Assembly: GCF_963678635.1 (NCBI RefSeq)
Contig: NC_087064.1
Location: forward strand, 40,274,530-40,338,529
Source of the DNA: Symsagittifera roscoffensis
Lineage: Eukaryota; Xenacoelomorpha; Acoela; Convolutidae
DNA length: 64,000 bases
Direction: 5' to 3'
Shown: positions 46,701-57,681 of the stretch, one piece after another
Layout: every line of letters begins with the position of its first letter
Position numbering within the stretch: position 1 is the stretch's first letter
The notes under the pieces: model-generated
The model's input: the letters and a program-made list of their open reading frames with translations, nothing else
Databases searched by the model: none
What the model was told of the DNA's origin: nothing
Translations under genes and position numbers: made by a program

Positions 46701-49110
46701 CAATTCCTTCCTTTGAACCTTTGCTGGCAAAGAGTATTTAGCAATTTACTGAACTTTATGTAGCTTGATCTACGCTTTGAGACATCCTAAGCTTTGATCT
46801 AAGACTTGAGTTATCGACTGATTCTTTGCTTCGAACCTCTTTGGTCTTGGCTATATCTCGAGCTTCGTCTAGTTCTTCGATTTCTTCTACTGGCTCAAAA
46901 ACACAGTCGAGCTAAATCGAGCTCACCGCTGGCTTTGATAAGCTTATCGTTTGCTTTGTGTCTCTCTGGCTTCTCGACTATTACGTGAGCTTTATCAAGC
47001 CCTTTGCTTGATCAAAACTCCATGAATTCTTCGCTTCCATTAGAAACTTTCGGTCAGCCTTTACTTGTTCGAATATCTGATTTTTGGATTGTATTTCTTT
47101 AGGTTTATGAAGCTCATTCAATGCTTCTTGCCTCATCTTGTTCATAGCTAGTTCGTGTTCTTGGCTAGTTCATGTTCTTGGCTAGTTCCTGATCTTCATC
47201 CAGTTTTCGTTTCACTTCGAGCCTCGGGCCTGTTTTTTTTTCGCAAATTTTATCTGGCTTTTTGCTTGCTTCGACCCTTTTTGGCTAATTTCTAAGTTTC
47301 ATCCAGAATTTCGCTTGCTCCGTCAACCTTGTATCCTGAATTTTTCCAAGCTTTATATAAACAATTCCTTCCTTTGAAACTTTGCTCGCACTTAGTCTTT
47401 TTGGGTGTCTTAGCAATTAACTGAACTCTATGTAGCTTGATCTGAGCTTTGAGACATCAGAGTTATTGGCTTTTTGCTAGCTTCATGTATTTATTCGCTT
47501 GCTTCAAGCTTCTCTTGGTTCTTGGTGAAAGTCTCGTGAGCTGTGTCTAGCTTTTAGGCTGCTTCTAGCCTTTCTGTGTTCTTGGCTTTTCTTGAGCTTT
47601 ATCACGCTCAATCTTTGCTTCGAGCCTCTTTGGTCTCCTGACTATATCTCGAGCTTTGTCTAACTCTTCGAAATCTTCAACTGGCTCAAGAACACTGTCG
47701 AGCTAAATCAGGCTCATCGCTGGCTTTGATAAGCATATCGCTTGCTTTGTGACTCTCTGGCTTCTCGACTATTACGTGAGCTTTATCAAGCTCTTTGCTT
47801 AATCAGACACTCCAGAATTCTAGCCTTTCCGGGTTCTTGACTCATATTGAATTTTATCTAGCCCATTCTTTGCTTCGAGCCTCTTTGGTCTCTTGACTAT
47901 ATCTCGAGCTTCGTCTAGTTCTTCAATTTCTTCTACTGGCTCAAAAACACAGTCGAGCTAAATCTAGCTCACCGCTGGCTTTGATAAGCTTATCGCTTGC
48001 TTTGTGTCTCTGGCTTCTCGACTATTACGTGAGCTTTATCAAGCCCTTTGCTTGATCAGAACTCCATGAATTCTTCGCTTCCATTAGAAACTTTCGCTCA
48101 GCCTTTACTTGTTCGAATATCTGATTTTTGGATTGTATTTCTTTAGGTTTATGAAGCTCATTCAATGCTTCTTGTCTCATCTTGTTCATAGCTAGTTCGT
48201 GTTCTTGGCTAGTTCATGTTTTTGGCTAGTTCCTGATCTTCATCTGGTTTTCGACTCACTTCGAGCCTCTGGCCTGTTTTTTCCCGAATTTCATCTGACT
48301 CTTCGCTTCGTTAACCCTGTATCTTGAGTTTTCCCGCGCTTTAGAAAAACATTTCCTTCCTTTGAACCTTTGCTGGCACAGAGTATTTAGCAATTTACTG
48401 AACTTTATGTAGCTTCATCTACGCTTTGAGACATCCTAAGCTTTGATCTAAGACTTGAGTTATCGACTGATTCTTTGCTTCGAACCTCTTCGGTCTTGGC
48501 TATATCTCGAGCTTCGTCTAGTTCTTCGATTTCTTCTACTGGCTCAAAAACACAGTCGAGCTAAATCGAGCTCACCACTGGCTTTGATAATCTTATCGCT
48601 TGCTTTGTGTTTCTCTGGCTTCTCGACTATTATGTGAGATTTATCAAGCCCTTTGCTTGATCAGAACTCCATGAATTCTTCGCTTCCATTAGAAACTTTC
48701 GCTCAGCCTTTACTTGTTCGAATATCTGATTTTTGGATTGTAATTCTTTAGATTTATGAAGCTCATTCAATGCTTCTTGCCTCATCTTGTTCATAGCTAG
48801 TTCGTTGGCTAGTTCATGTTCTTGGCTAGTTCCTGATCTTCATCTGGTTTTCGACTCACTTCGAGCCTCTGGCCTGTTTTTTCGCGAATTTCATCTGGCT
48901 CTTCGCTTCGTTAACCCTGTATCTTGAGTTTTCCCGCGCTTTAGAAAAACATTTCCTTCCTTTGAACCTTTGCTGGCACAGAGTATTTAGCAATTTACTG
49001 AACTTTATGTAGCTTTATCTACGCTTTGAGACATCCTAAGCTTTGATCTAAGACTTGAGTTATCGACTGATTCTTTGCTTCGAACCTCTTTGGTGTTGGC
49101 TATATCTCGA
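31740..49110. repeat. Satellite 1, homogeneous core with a 605-bp period
   Basis: The anchor ttgagttatcgactgattc recurs at 32402, 33277, 33882, 34470, 35345, 35950, then every 605 bp to 39580, and again at 40047, 40289, 40756, 41361 and every 605 bp to 46806, and at 48455 and 49060. Copies differ at few positions. Within one unit, weaker copies of the 50-60-bp monomer can still be seen. Every unit carries a TTG-started 60-codon frame, an effect of the repeat and not a gene. A block resembling the diverged flank interrupts the core at about 47200-47960. Confidence 0.95.
39968..40755. repeat. Rearranged block inside satellite 1
   Basis: At 39968 and again at 40676 the sequence jumps from cctgatct to acagagtatt, skipping part of the normal unit that follows cctgatct. 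Between them, at about 40210-40245, the unit is cut short with a cttgctttatgcttgcttat patch and restarts. The two versions are 709 bp apart and otherwise match, so the rearranged piece was itself duplicated. Confidence 0.85.
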
Positions 49111-50500
49111 GCTTCGTCTAGTTCTTCGGTTGCTTGACTATTTCCTGAGCATCATCTAGCTCTTCGTTCGCTGCGAATATATGGGATCTTGGCTTTTCCT
49201 TGTATTTATTCGGCTTCTCGCTTGCTTTGAGCTGCTCTGGGTTACTGGATTGCGTGGAGGCTATCAGGGTCAGTGCTCTTGAGCTAGATGATTTTAAAAA
49301 CTTCTGGCTATGTGGCCCCAGCTGTTCGATTGTGGCTTGTGTGGAGGTTAAAAGGGTCAGTGCTGCCTCGGACATAACTGGCAAGAAACTCAGTCTCTCG
49401 TTCAAACTTTGTTCTTGACTAGTTCCTGACATTCTTCTGGCTTTTCGCATGATTCGAGCCGCTCTGAGCTCTTGGTTATTTCTCGAGCTGACCCAAGCTC
49501 ATCGCTTGTTTCAGGCCTCTATGGAATCTTGGCTGTGTCCAAACCTTTATCCAGCTTTTAGCTAGTTTCGAGTCTGTCTGATCTTCAAATAGTCCATTTC
49601 GCAATTCGAGTCCCCATCGGTTCTTGACTATTTCCTGAGCATCATCTAGCTCTTCGTTTTGCTGCGAACATATATATGATCTTGGCAATTCCTGGTATTG
49701 ATTCGGCTTCTCGCTTGCTCTGAGCTTCTCTGGGTTACTGGCCATTCCATCTCATGATCTTTATCAAGCTCTGATTCTTCTGACCCTCTTGGATTTCTCG
49801 GCTTGTTACTACGCTTATCAAGCTCAACTTTTGCCTCGAGCTTTAGGGTCTTGGCTATTTGCTGAGAATTACCTAGATTTTCGCTTGCATGAACAAAAAT
49901 TGGTGATCGTGACTTTTCCCGAATTTTTTGAGCTCATCGATTGCTTTGAGCTTCTCTTAATTCATAGCTATGGCATGGGATTTATTCAGCTCTTTGCTAG
50001 TTCTGACTCTCGAGCTCTCGGCTTGTTCTTGAGCTCATCAAGTCATTCCTTGCTTCGAGTGCCTTTACTTTTTTCTATGTTCTGAGCTTTCTGGGTTCTT
50101 GACTTTTCTAGAGCTTTATCTAGCTCATTCCTCGCTTTGAGCCTCTTTGGCGTCTTCACCATTTCTTGAGCTTCGTCTATTTCTTCGATTGCTTGACTCT
50201 CTGGGGAATCTTGTCGATCTATATCGAGCTCATCGCTAGCTTTATTTAGCTCCTCGCTTGCTTTGAGGCTCTGGATTATTGGACATTTCATGAGCTTCAT
50301 CTAGCTCTCTTCCTAATCCAATCTCTTTTAGTTCTTGAATTCTGATACCATGGAATTAGCGAGCTCATTCCCAGCTTCTTGCTTCATCGTGCTCTTGTGC
50401 GTCATTGGCCTCTGTTTTTCTCGAATTTTATCTGGCTCTTCCCTTGCTTCCAGCCTTTTTGGCTAACTTCTGAGTTTCATCCAGCTTTTCGTCTGCTCAG
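49110..50500. repeat. Satellite 1, right diverged flank (repeated at 52273-53663)
   Basis: Degenerate 50-60-bp monomers. The minus strand stays open for unusually long stretches (49118-49450, 49476-49745, 50043-50300) and reads charged, helix-prone repeats such as NEELDDAQEIVK, EEIDEAQEMVKTPKRLKARN and ELDKALEKSRTQ. The frames lack good starts and splice sites and are duplicated together with the satellite. I treat them as satellite translation, not genes. Confidence 0.75.
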
Positions 50501-51061
50501 CACCCCTGGAAGTTGGGTTTTGGGGACAGTTAAAAGACGTAGAGGAGTAAGATGCACTTGGCGATAGGGTCATCACGGAGAGGACGTTCGGTTCTATCCA
50601 ATTAAGAAAAGTGTTTAAAAGGTCAGATATTATTTGTAGTCAGATATTATTTGTGCGAGGGTGGATCTAGATGAGTGGGGAGTCTCAGTTCTGCTTTTGG
50701 CGGATTTACTGGTAAAAACTTCAGTGGGTACTGCTGCTTCATCATTGGCTTCTTGAAATCTGTGAGTTTGAATGTGTTTAAGGGTCGTAAGTTTTCGGTT
50801 CACAAGCAGACTAAGCTGACCAAATTCTTTTAAAATTTTTTTTATTGTTCAACTCACTAAAACATGGTGAAAATCCTCATCGTACGTCCTCATCCTCATC
50901 ATTCTATATGTTTAGGCGTAGTTTTTGGGTTGACGGATGGTGAAAATAGTAGAAAGTATTGGACTAAGCGGCACTTAAATATTAACGATGATTTCAGATG
51001 CGAATAGCTTATGGTGATTTCTTACAATAATTTATTTGCATTCTGAGTGTAGGAGGTCAAC
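50501..51061. other. Non-satellite spacer (repeated at 53664-54200)
   Basis: Sequence without the satellite monomer. It contains a 17-base direct repeat (gtcagatattatttgt at about 50620 and 50639). No gene is recognised. Copy 2 lacks 24 bp near 53952. Confidence 0.6.
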
Positions 51062-51250
51062 ATGTCTCAACTTAGTGCTCTTGGTCAATCTCCAAAAAGC
51101 TGCGATTTTCAATGTATGCAGTTAACGAATGAAGGCTTCTTTGGCAGTATGGGCTCAAGCTGCACAGGCATAATCAAAAATCGTTCTGATTTAAGTTTTA
51201 ATAGCGGGCTTTTGCAGTTTACGCTGCTCCTGAAAATGCTGCTCCATTAG
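51062..51250 (+). CDS. Small ATG-started ORF of unknown function, copy 1
   Basis: 62 codons from a true ATG preceded by ggaggtcaac. It reads MSQLSALGQSPKSCDFQCMQ, then LTNEGFFGSMGSSCTGIIKN. I recognise no domain. Its end is created by the duplication junction at 51238, so the original reading frame is better seen in copy 2. Three cysteines and a polar composition give no strong hint. It may be chance. Confidence 0.2.
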   Translation: MSQLSALGQSPKSCDFQCMQLTNEGFFGSMGSSCTGIIKNRSDLSFNSGLLQFTLLLKMLLH

Positions 51251-54200
51251 AAACTTTCGCTCAGCCTTTACTTGTTCGAATATCTGATTTTTGGATTGTA
51301 TTTCTTTAGGTTTATGAAGCTCATTCAATGCTTCTTGCCTCATCTTGTTCATAGCTAGTTCGTGTTCTTGGCTAGTTCATGTTTTTGGCTAGTTCCTGAT
51401 CTTCATCTGGTTTTCGACTCACTTCGAGCCTCTGGCCTGTTTTTTCCCGAATTTCATCTGACTCTTCGCTTCGTTAACCCTGTATCTTGAGTTTTCCCGC
51501 GCTTTAGAAAAACATTTCCTTCCTTTGAACCTTTGCTGGCACAGAGTATTTAGCAATTTACTGAACTTTATGTAGCTTCATCTACGCTTTGAGACATCCT
51601 AAGCTTTGATCTAAGACTTGAGTTATCGACTGATTCTTTGCTTCGAACCTCTTCGGTCTTGGCTATATCTCGAGCTTCGTCTAGTTCTTCGATTTCTTCT
51701 ACTGGCTCAAAAACACAGTCGAGCTAAATCGAGCTCACCACTGGCTTTGATAATCTTATCGCTTGCTTTGTGTTTCTCTGGCTTCTCGACTATTATGTGA
51801 GATTTATCAAGCCCTTTGCTTGATCAGAACTCCATGAATTCTTCGCTTCCATTAGAAACTTTCGCTCAGCCTTTACTTGTTCGAATATCTGATTTTTGGA
51901 TTGTATTTCTTTAGATTTATGAAGCTCATTCAATGCTTCTTGCCTCATCTTGTTCATAGCTAGTTCGTTGGCTAGTTCATGTTCTTGGCTAGTTCCTGAT
52001 CTTCATCTGGTTTTCGACTCACTTCGAGCCTCTGGCCTGTTTTTTCGCGAATTTCATCTGGCTCTTCGCTTCGTTAACCCTGTATCTTGAGTTTTCCCGC
52101 GCTTTAGAAAAACATTTCCTTCCTTTGAACCTTTGCTGGCACAGAGTATTTAGCAATTTACTGAACTTTATGTAGCTTTATCTACGCTTTGAGACATCCT
52201 AAGCTTTGATCTAAGACTTGAGTTATCGACTGATTCTTTGCTTCGAACCTCTTTGGTGTTGGCTATATCTCGAGCTTCGTCTAGTTCTTCGGTTGCTTGA
52301 CTATTTCCTGAGCATCATCTAGCTCTTCGTTCGCTGCGAACATATGGGATCTTGGCTTTTCTTTGTATTTATTCGGCTTCTCGCTTGCTTTGAGCTGCTC
52401 TGGGTTACTGGATTGCGTGGAGGCTATCAGGGTCAGTGCTCTTGAGCTAGATGATTTTAAAAACTTCTGGCTATGTGGCCCCAGCTGTTCGATTGTGGCT
52501 TGTGTGGAGGTTAAAAGGGTCAGTGCTGCCTCGGACATAACTGGCAAGAAACTCAGTCTCTCGTTCAAACTTTGTTCTTGACTAGTTCCTGACATTCTTC
52601 TGGCTTTTCGCATGATTCGAGCCGCTCTGAGCTCTTGGTTATTTCTCGAGCTGACCCAAGCTCATCGCTTGTTTCAGGCCTCTATGGAATCTTGGCTGTG
52701 TCCAAACCTTTATCCAGCTTTTAGCTAGTTTCGAGTCTGTCTGATCTTCAAATAGTCCATTTCGCAATTCGAGTCCCCATCGGTTCTTGACTATTTCCTG
52801 AGCATCATCTAGCTCTTCGTTTTGCTGCGAACATATATATGATCTTGGCAATTCCTGGTATTGATTCGGCTTCTCGCTTGCTCTGAGCTTCTCTGGGTTA
52901 CTGGCCATTCCATCTCATGATCTTTATCAAGCTCTGATTCTTCTGACCCTCTTGGATTTCTCGGCTTGTTACTACGCTTATCAAGCTCAACTTTTGCCTC
53001 GAGCTTTAGGGTCTTGGCTATTTGCTGAGAATTACCTAGATTTTCGCTTGCATGAACAAAAATTGGTGATCGTGACTTTTCCCGAATTTTTTGAGCTCAT
53101 CGATTGCTTTGAGCTTCTCTTAATTCATAGCTATGGCATGGGATTTATTCAGCTCTTTGCTAGTTCTGACTCTCGAGCTCTCGGCTTGTTCTTGAGCTCA
53201 TCAAGTCATTCCTTGCTTCGAGTGCCTTTACTTTTTTCTATGTTCTGAGCTTTCTGGGTTCTTGACTTTTCTAGAGCTTTATCTAGCTCATTCCTCGCTT
53301 TGAGCCTCTTTGGCGTCTTCACCATTTCTTGAGCTTCGTCTATTTCTTCGATTGCTTGACTCTCTGGGGAATCTTGCCGATCTATATCGAGCTCATCGCT
53401 AGCTTTATTTAGCTCCTCGCTTGCTTTGAGGCTCTGGATTATTGGACATTTCATGAGCTTCATCTAGCTCTCTTCCTAATCCAATCTCTTTTAGTTCTTG
53501 AATTCTGATACCATGGAATTAGCGAGCTCATTCCCAGCTTCTTGCTTCATCGTGCTCTTGTGCGTCATTGGCCTCTGTTTTTCTCGAATTTTATCTGGCT
53601 CTTCCCTTGCTTCCAGCCTTTTTGGCTAACTTCTGAGTTTCATCCAGCTTTTCGTCTGCTCAGCACCCCTGGAAGTTGGGTTTTGGGGACAGTTAAAAGA
53701 CGTAGAGGAGTAAGATGCACTTGGCGATAGGGTCATCACGGAGAGGACGTTCGGTTCTATCCAATTAAGAAAAGTGTTTAAAAGGTCAGATATTATTTGT
53801 AGTCAGATATTATTTGTGCGAGGGTGGATCTAGATGAGTGGGGAGTCTCAGTTCTGCTTTTGGCGGATTTACTGGTAAAAACTTCAGTGGGTACTGCTGC
53901 TTCATCATTGGCTTCTTGAAATCTGTGAGTTTGAATGTGTTTAAGGGTCGTAAGCTGACCAAATTCTTTTAAAATTTTTTTTATTGTTCAACTCACTAAA
54001 ACATGGTGAAAATCCTCATCGTACGTCCTCATCCTCATCATTCTATATGTTTAGGCGTAGTTTTTGGGTTGACGGATGGTGAAAATAGTAGAAAGTATTG
54101 GACTAAGCGGCACTTAAATATTAACGATGATTTCAGATGCGAATAGCTTATGGTGATTTCTTACAATAATTTATTTGCATTCTGAGTGTAGGAGGTCAAC

Positions 54201-54431
54201 ATGTCTCAACTTAGTGCTCTTGGTCAATCTCCAAAAAGCTGCGATTTTCAATGTATGCAGTTAACGAATGAAGGCTTCTTTGGCAGTATGGGCTCAAGCT
54301 GCACAGGCATAATCAAAAATCGTTCTGATTTAAGTTTTAATAGCGGGCTTTTGCAGTTTACGCTGCTCCTGAAAATGGACAGCACTTTTCTGATCAAAAA
54401 AACCCTGGAGCAAACTCATATGGCCGAATGA
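54201..54431 (+). CDS. Small ATG-started ORF of unknown function, copy 2
   Basis: Same start as 51062-51250, but it continues past the junction to KMDSTFLIKKTLEQTHMAE and a stop: 76 codons in all. Because copy 1 was cut at the junction, this is the ancestral form. There are no splice sites, upstream promoter or homologues that I can name. Low confidence that it is expressed. Confidence 0.25.
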   Translation: MSQLSALGQSPKSCDFQCMQLTNEGFFGSMGSSCTGIIKNRSDLSFNSGLLQFTLLLKMDSTFLIKKTLEQTHMAE

Positions 54432-54720
54432 ATGGCCGAATAGATGGTTCGCTGGATGTATCGATGGAGGACTGAATTGATAGTTGAATGGATTGATGGA
54501 GGTAGGGCTGACTGGATAAAAGCAGAGAAGGTTGATTAATGTATTGATGGAAGGCCGAAGAATGGATGGCTGAATGAATGGACGAATCGATGGTTGCATG
54601 ACTGTAACATCGGATGGATGGCTGAATTTATTGATGGATTGATGGCTAGACGGAGGGAAAGCTGTATCAAAAGCTGGATGGATGACTAGACGGAAAGATG
54701 GATCGAAATTTGACCGAACT
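54432..54720 (+). repeat. Degenerate GGAT/GAAT-type tetranucleotide tract
   Basis: Many copies of gatgg, gaatgaatgg and ggatggatgg with frequent changes. It marks the boundary between satellite 1 and satellite 2. Confidence 0.85.
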
Positions 54721-54850
54721 GATGGTTCCAGCCGCTAACCGGGATGAGTATTTCAGTACCTCAAACCTAGGCGCAGAAAGTCGCATTTAGATAAGCTGCT
54801 TGACAACAGTGGGGAGGCTAGATTTGGGAGCATAAACTGAGACACAAAAG
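54721..54850 (+). repeat. Repeat shared with 56405-56562
   Basis: ccagccgctaaccggg... and gagcataaactgagacacaa match ccagtcgccaaccggg... and gagcataaactgagacaaaa at 56411-56535, with an internal length difference. The two copies bracket the left block of satellite 2. Confidence 0.65.
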
Positions 54851-55089
54851 ATAATTCTTATTCCAACCATGAATTTGAGTAGAATGATTCTGTCCCAGAT
54901 GCGCTGTACTAAAAAAACCTCATCTACCCAGCTTAGCTATTGTGAGCACGCCGGCTCCAAGACCTGATTCTTTCGATGAATATATCCTGTCGCTCTTCCC
55001 TTTCAGTGCAGGGACTTGCGTAGTGGTCCCACCGCCTTTCCACCTCTGCTTTTGAGCACCACAAAAGTGTTCCAACCATTAAATCATAC
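54851..55089. other. Spacer, no gene seen
   Basis: Mixed composition. Nothing recognisable apart from the shared repeat that ends at about 54850. Confidence 0.5.
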
Positions 55090-56225
55090 TCCCGTGTAAT
55101 GCACCTCCGGCGCTTCGAAATTTTTGTAAAAAAAACGACTTACATTCAAAACAAGAACTGAAACCTATGAGTACTCTGACAGCACCGAAGTACAGTTAGT
55201 AATTTCAAAATTTTTTAGTTCAAAACTTTTTAACTCAAATTTTGAAACACCATAAAACATCAAGGCTGGGACACTTGAGAAGCCTATGGAGAAACTTGGA
55301 GGCAAAATTTAAAACTACTGAGAGTCACCTGAGAGCACAAACCTGGTTGCTAATTTCAAAGTTCGTTTTTTAAGCTAATTTCTTTTTTATTCGAGTTTTT
55401 CAAAAAATGAAAAAATTCCGAACCATGGAAAATAAAAGGATTTTAGCAGTCATAATTGGAGGAACAACTTGCGACCCCTGAGACAACCATAGCAACACCA
55501 AATTACAGCTTTGAAAACTTCGATTTTCGTGATTTTTTTTAACCTAAATTTCCCGAAAAATTTCGAGAAAATCATAAGAAATGTCGTATCTGAGAAACTA
55601 CTAAGATTTCAGCATTTATATCTAGAGGTTAAACTGGAACACTTGCCAGTACCCTGAAATTAAATTTAGTTTCACAAAAAGATAAGGAATTTCAAATTTT
55701 GTGAGTTTTTTTCGTTAAGTTCTCAAAAAACATCTTATCTGGGAAACTAATACCAGTTGAGCAGTCGCATTGGACGCAAGATATGAATTACTGAAAAAAC
55801 CCTCAGATTACCCACCTTCAGTTAAATTTCAATTTTTTGTTCAGAAATTCTGAACATCGAAAATAACCATAAAAAACATCATATCTCAAAAACTAGAGAG
55901 TTGAGCAGTTATATTCAGAAGCGAGATTCGCAACCCCAGTGAGTAGCCTGACAACGGCTCTCTACTTACATGGGAATTTCAAACTTAGTGAAAACTTTAT
56001 CTATATTTGTTCTATGAACAATTTTCAAAAGACGTAAAAACGTCATATCTCGGAAAGTGAAAGCATTTGAGTAATTGCACTTGGAAAAAGGAAATACAAA
56101 AAACGTCATATCTTGAAAACTACAAGGATTGCAGCAGTCATATTTGGATACAAAAATTGCAGCCCCTGAGATTATCCTGACAGCGCCTCACTATAGATAC
56201 AGCGCCTCACTATGCATTCCTCATT
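55090..56225. repeat. Satellite 2, left diverged block
   Basis: Degenerate monomers of about 150-200 bp. Each has catatctcgaaaac-like, ttgagcagtcatatt, gcaacccctgag, ccctgacagcacctcactat and gaatttcaaa elements in a fixed order. Examples start near 55590, 55730, 55880 and 56110. The same family resumes at 58560 on the other side of element B and the chromodomain gene. Confidence 0.8.
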
Positions 56226-56558
56226 GGCAATAACTTCAACGTCAGAAAGTGCACTGCTATAAGATGTGCGAGAGAGTACGTAGTCCAGCTACGTAGCGTA
56301 GCCACCCACGAGATTTATGTGATGAGGTGGGAATCTTTCTTAAACCTGGTATTGCCGACTCGAAGGCCGTTGGCGACAACAAATTCCAGATACTACCTGC
56401 GTGTCTATTCCAGTCGCCAACCGGGGTTATTATCTCACAACCTGGAACCTTGGCAGGAGCATTTTACAGTTCGTCAAAGCACCTGGCAAGAGCATGTTAC
56501 AGTTGGTCAAAGTTGCGGAGCATAAACTGAGACAAAAGTGAGAACTCTTTCCGACCTA
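56226..56558 (+). other. Spacer containing the second copy of the 54721 repeat
   Basis: Contains a small perfect palindrome (tacgtag-tccag-ctacgta at about 56278-56296) and the repeat shared with 54721-54850. Two overlapping frames of 67-68 codons cross this region in different phases. Neither resembles a known protein. Confidence 0.5.
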
Positions 56559-57681
56559 GAGGCGAAGCTGAGCTTCGCATCACTTGCGATTTAAAACGAG
56601 AAAGCCGCTTAGTTGGAAAAAAAACAAAAACAGTAGAAAAACTAGATCTATCAGATTGGATAAGGCTTAATTTGATTTTAAAAAAAAACATAACAAGGAA
56701 AAAGAATGTGAAATTAGCGTCGCACAAAAGTTTATCAAGCTGTAACAAAGCCAGAAATACTGGAGCAGAAATCCTAAAAGCCGAAAAAAAACCAACAAGA
56801 CTTAAGACTTTCAAAAAAAACTATCAAATCCCTCTCACCCTCAAAACACAAACACACTCAAGAATTTGTTTGCTCGTCAAATGAACCAATATGAGCCCAC
56901 TATGGCCGAAGCAATTCAGCCGAAAAGCAGGAAAAAATATGAAATCTAAGACTACTAAAAAGTTAATAATTTCCTCTCACCCTCAAAACACACACACAAA
57001 AAATACAGTTATTTTTCGCAAAGAAGCAATGTGAGGTCATAATCCCGATTCAAAAATGGCCGAAACCTATCAAGCAAAAAAAAGAATAGAAAAAGCCCAG
57101 AAAAACGTTAACATTAAAAATCGTAACTTCAATGACGAATTTAAGCATTTTGCGCGATCAAGAAGGGATCATAAAAATTATTTATCGATTGAAACGACTC
57201 ACATATAGGCCACTAAGCCAATAAAAAATAAGCCGAAATCATTTAGCAAAAAAAAACAAATGTTTCAGCGAAAAGAAAAATAAACTAGACAAGGTCAGTT
57301 TCTCATTTAAAAAATTATATAAAAGAATTAGACACACTTTTAATTAGAAAAAAATAGCTTACAGCACACAAAAGGAAAAAAATGTGAAAACTAAACCGAC
57401 AAAGCATAATGAGACTTGAAGCTTGAATGATTCTTGATGCTAAAAAAAATTTGGGTCTAAAAAAATAGGTGCTTGACCGGTTTCGAGCTAGGGCCTTAGC
57501 CGTCTACTGGTTTTCGTAACCAGTATTTCAATTCGAATTTTAAGGGTTTGAGCATGTTTGCTGCGGAATTCAATGCAGCTCAAATGATAACTGAAGAAAT
57601 TATTCATTTTGCTTAACTAGTTGCTTATCCGATAAAAAAATCTGTATTCTGATTTGACAACGCTTGCTAATCGCAAGCGTT
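56559..57681. mobile_element. Palindrome-ended element, copy B
   Basis: Starts gaggcgaagctgagcttcgc, with the perfect palindrome gcgaagc-tga-gcttcgc, then cacttgcgat. It ends with the perfect hairpin aacgcttgc-taatc-gcaagcgtt at 57659-57681. Both ends match the architecture of copy A at 17274-18063, including the taatc/ttatc loop. The interior (AT-rich, non-coding) is unrelated to copy A. A further small hairpin, actggtt-ttcgt-aaccagt, lies at about 57517-57535. Confidence 0.45.

Larger units (their letters stand above)
48081..54377. repeat. Large near-identical tandem duplication (copies 48081-51238 and 51244-54377)
   Basis: Offset 3163 bp. Copy 1 is 3158 bp and copy 2 is 3134 bp; the difference is a 24-bp deletion in copy 2 near 53952. 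I noticed only a handful of base changes (for example gtaattct/gtatttct, gcgaatata/gcgaacata, cttgtcg/cttgccg). The junction holds a 5-base filler, ctgct (51239-51243). Each copy spans satellite core, diverged satellite and about 700 bp of non-satellite sequence. Confidence 0.95.

Noticed and set aside
49200-49418. 72-codon plus-strand frame present in both 3.16-kb copies
   Set aside because: It overlaps a longer open minus strand within diverged satellite, and neither has independent support as a gene.
32402-52000. More than twenty 60-codon plus-strand frames reading MSYRLILCF-type protein (at 605-bp spacing)
   Set aside because: They start at TTG, lie in the homogenised satellite unit, have no conserved frame outside it, and vary as the DNA varies. 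They are satellite translation, not a gene family.
29100-54377. Possible CRISPR-like array
   Set aside because: The repeats are contiguous satellite units with no unique spacers, in a eukaryotic context.
57478-57545. Possible tRNA or tRNA-derived SINE (ggtttcgagc box and hairpin)
   Set aside because: There is no cloverleaf, the box is a poor match to an internal B box, and no A box is visible at the right distance.
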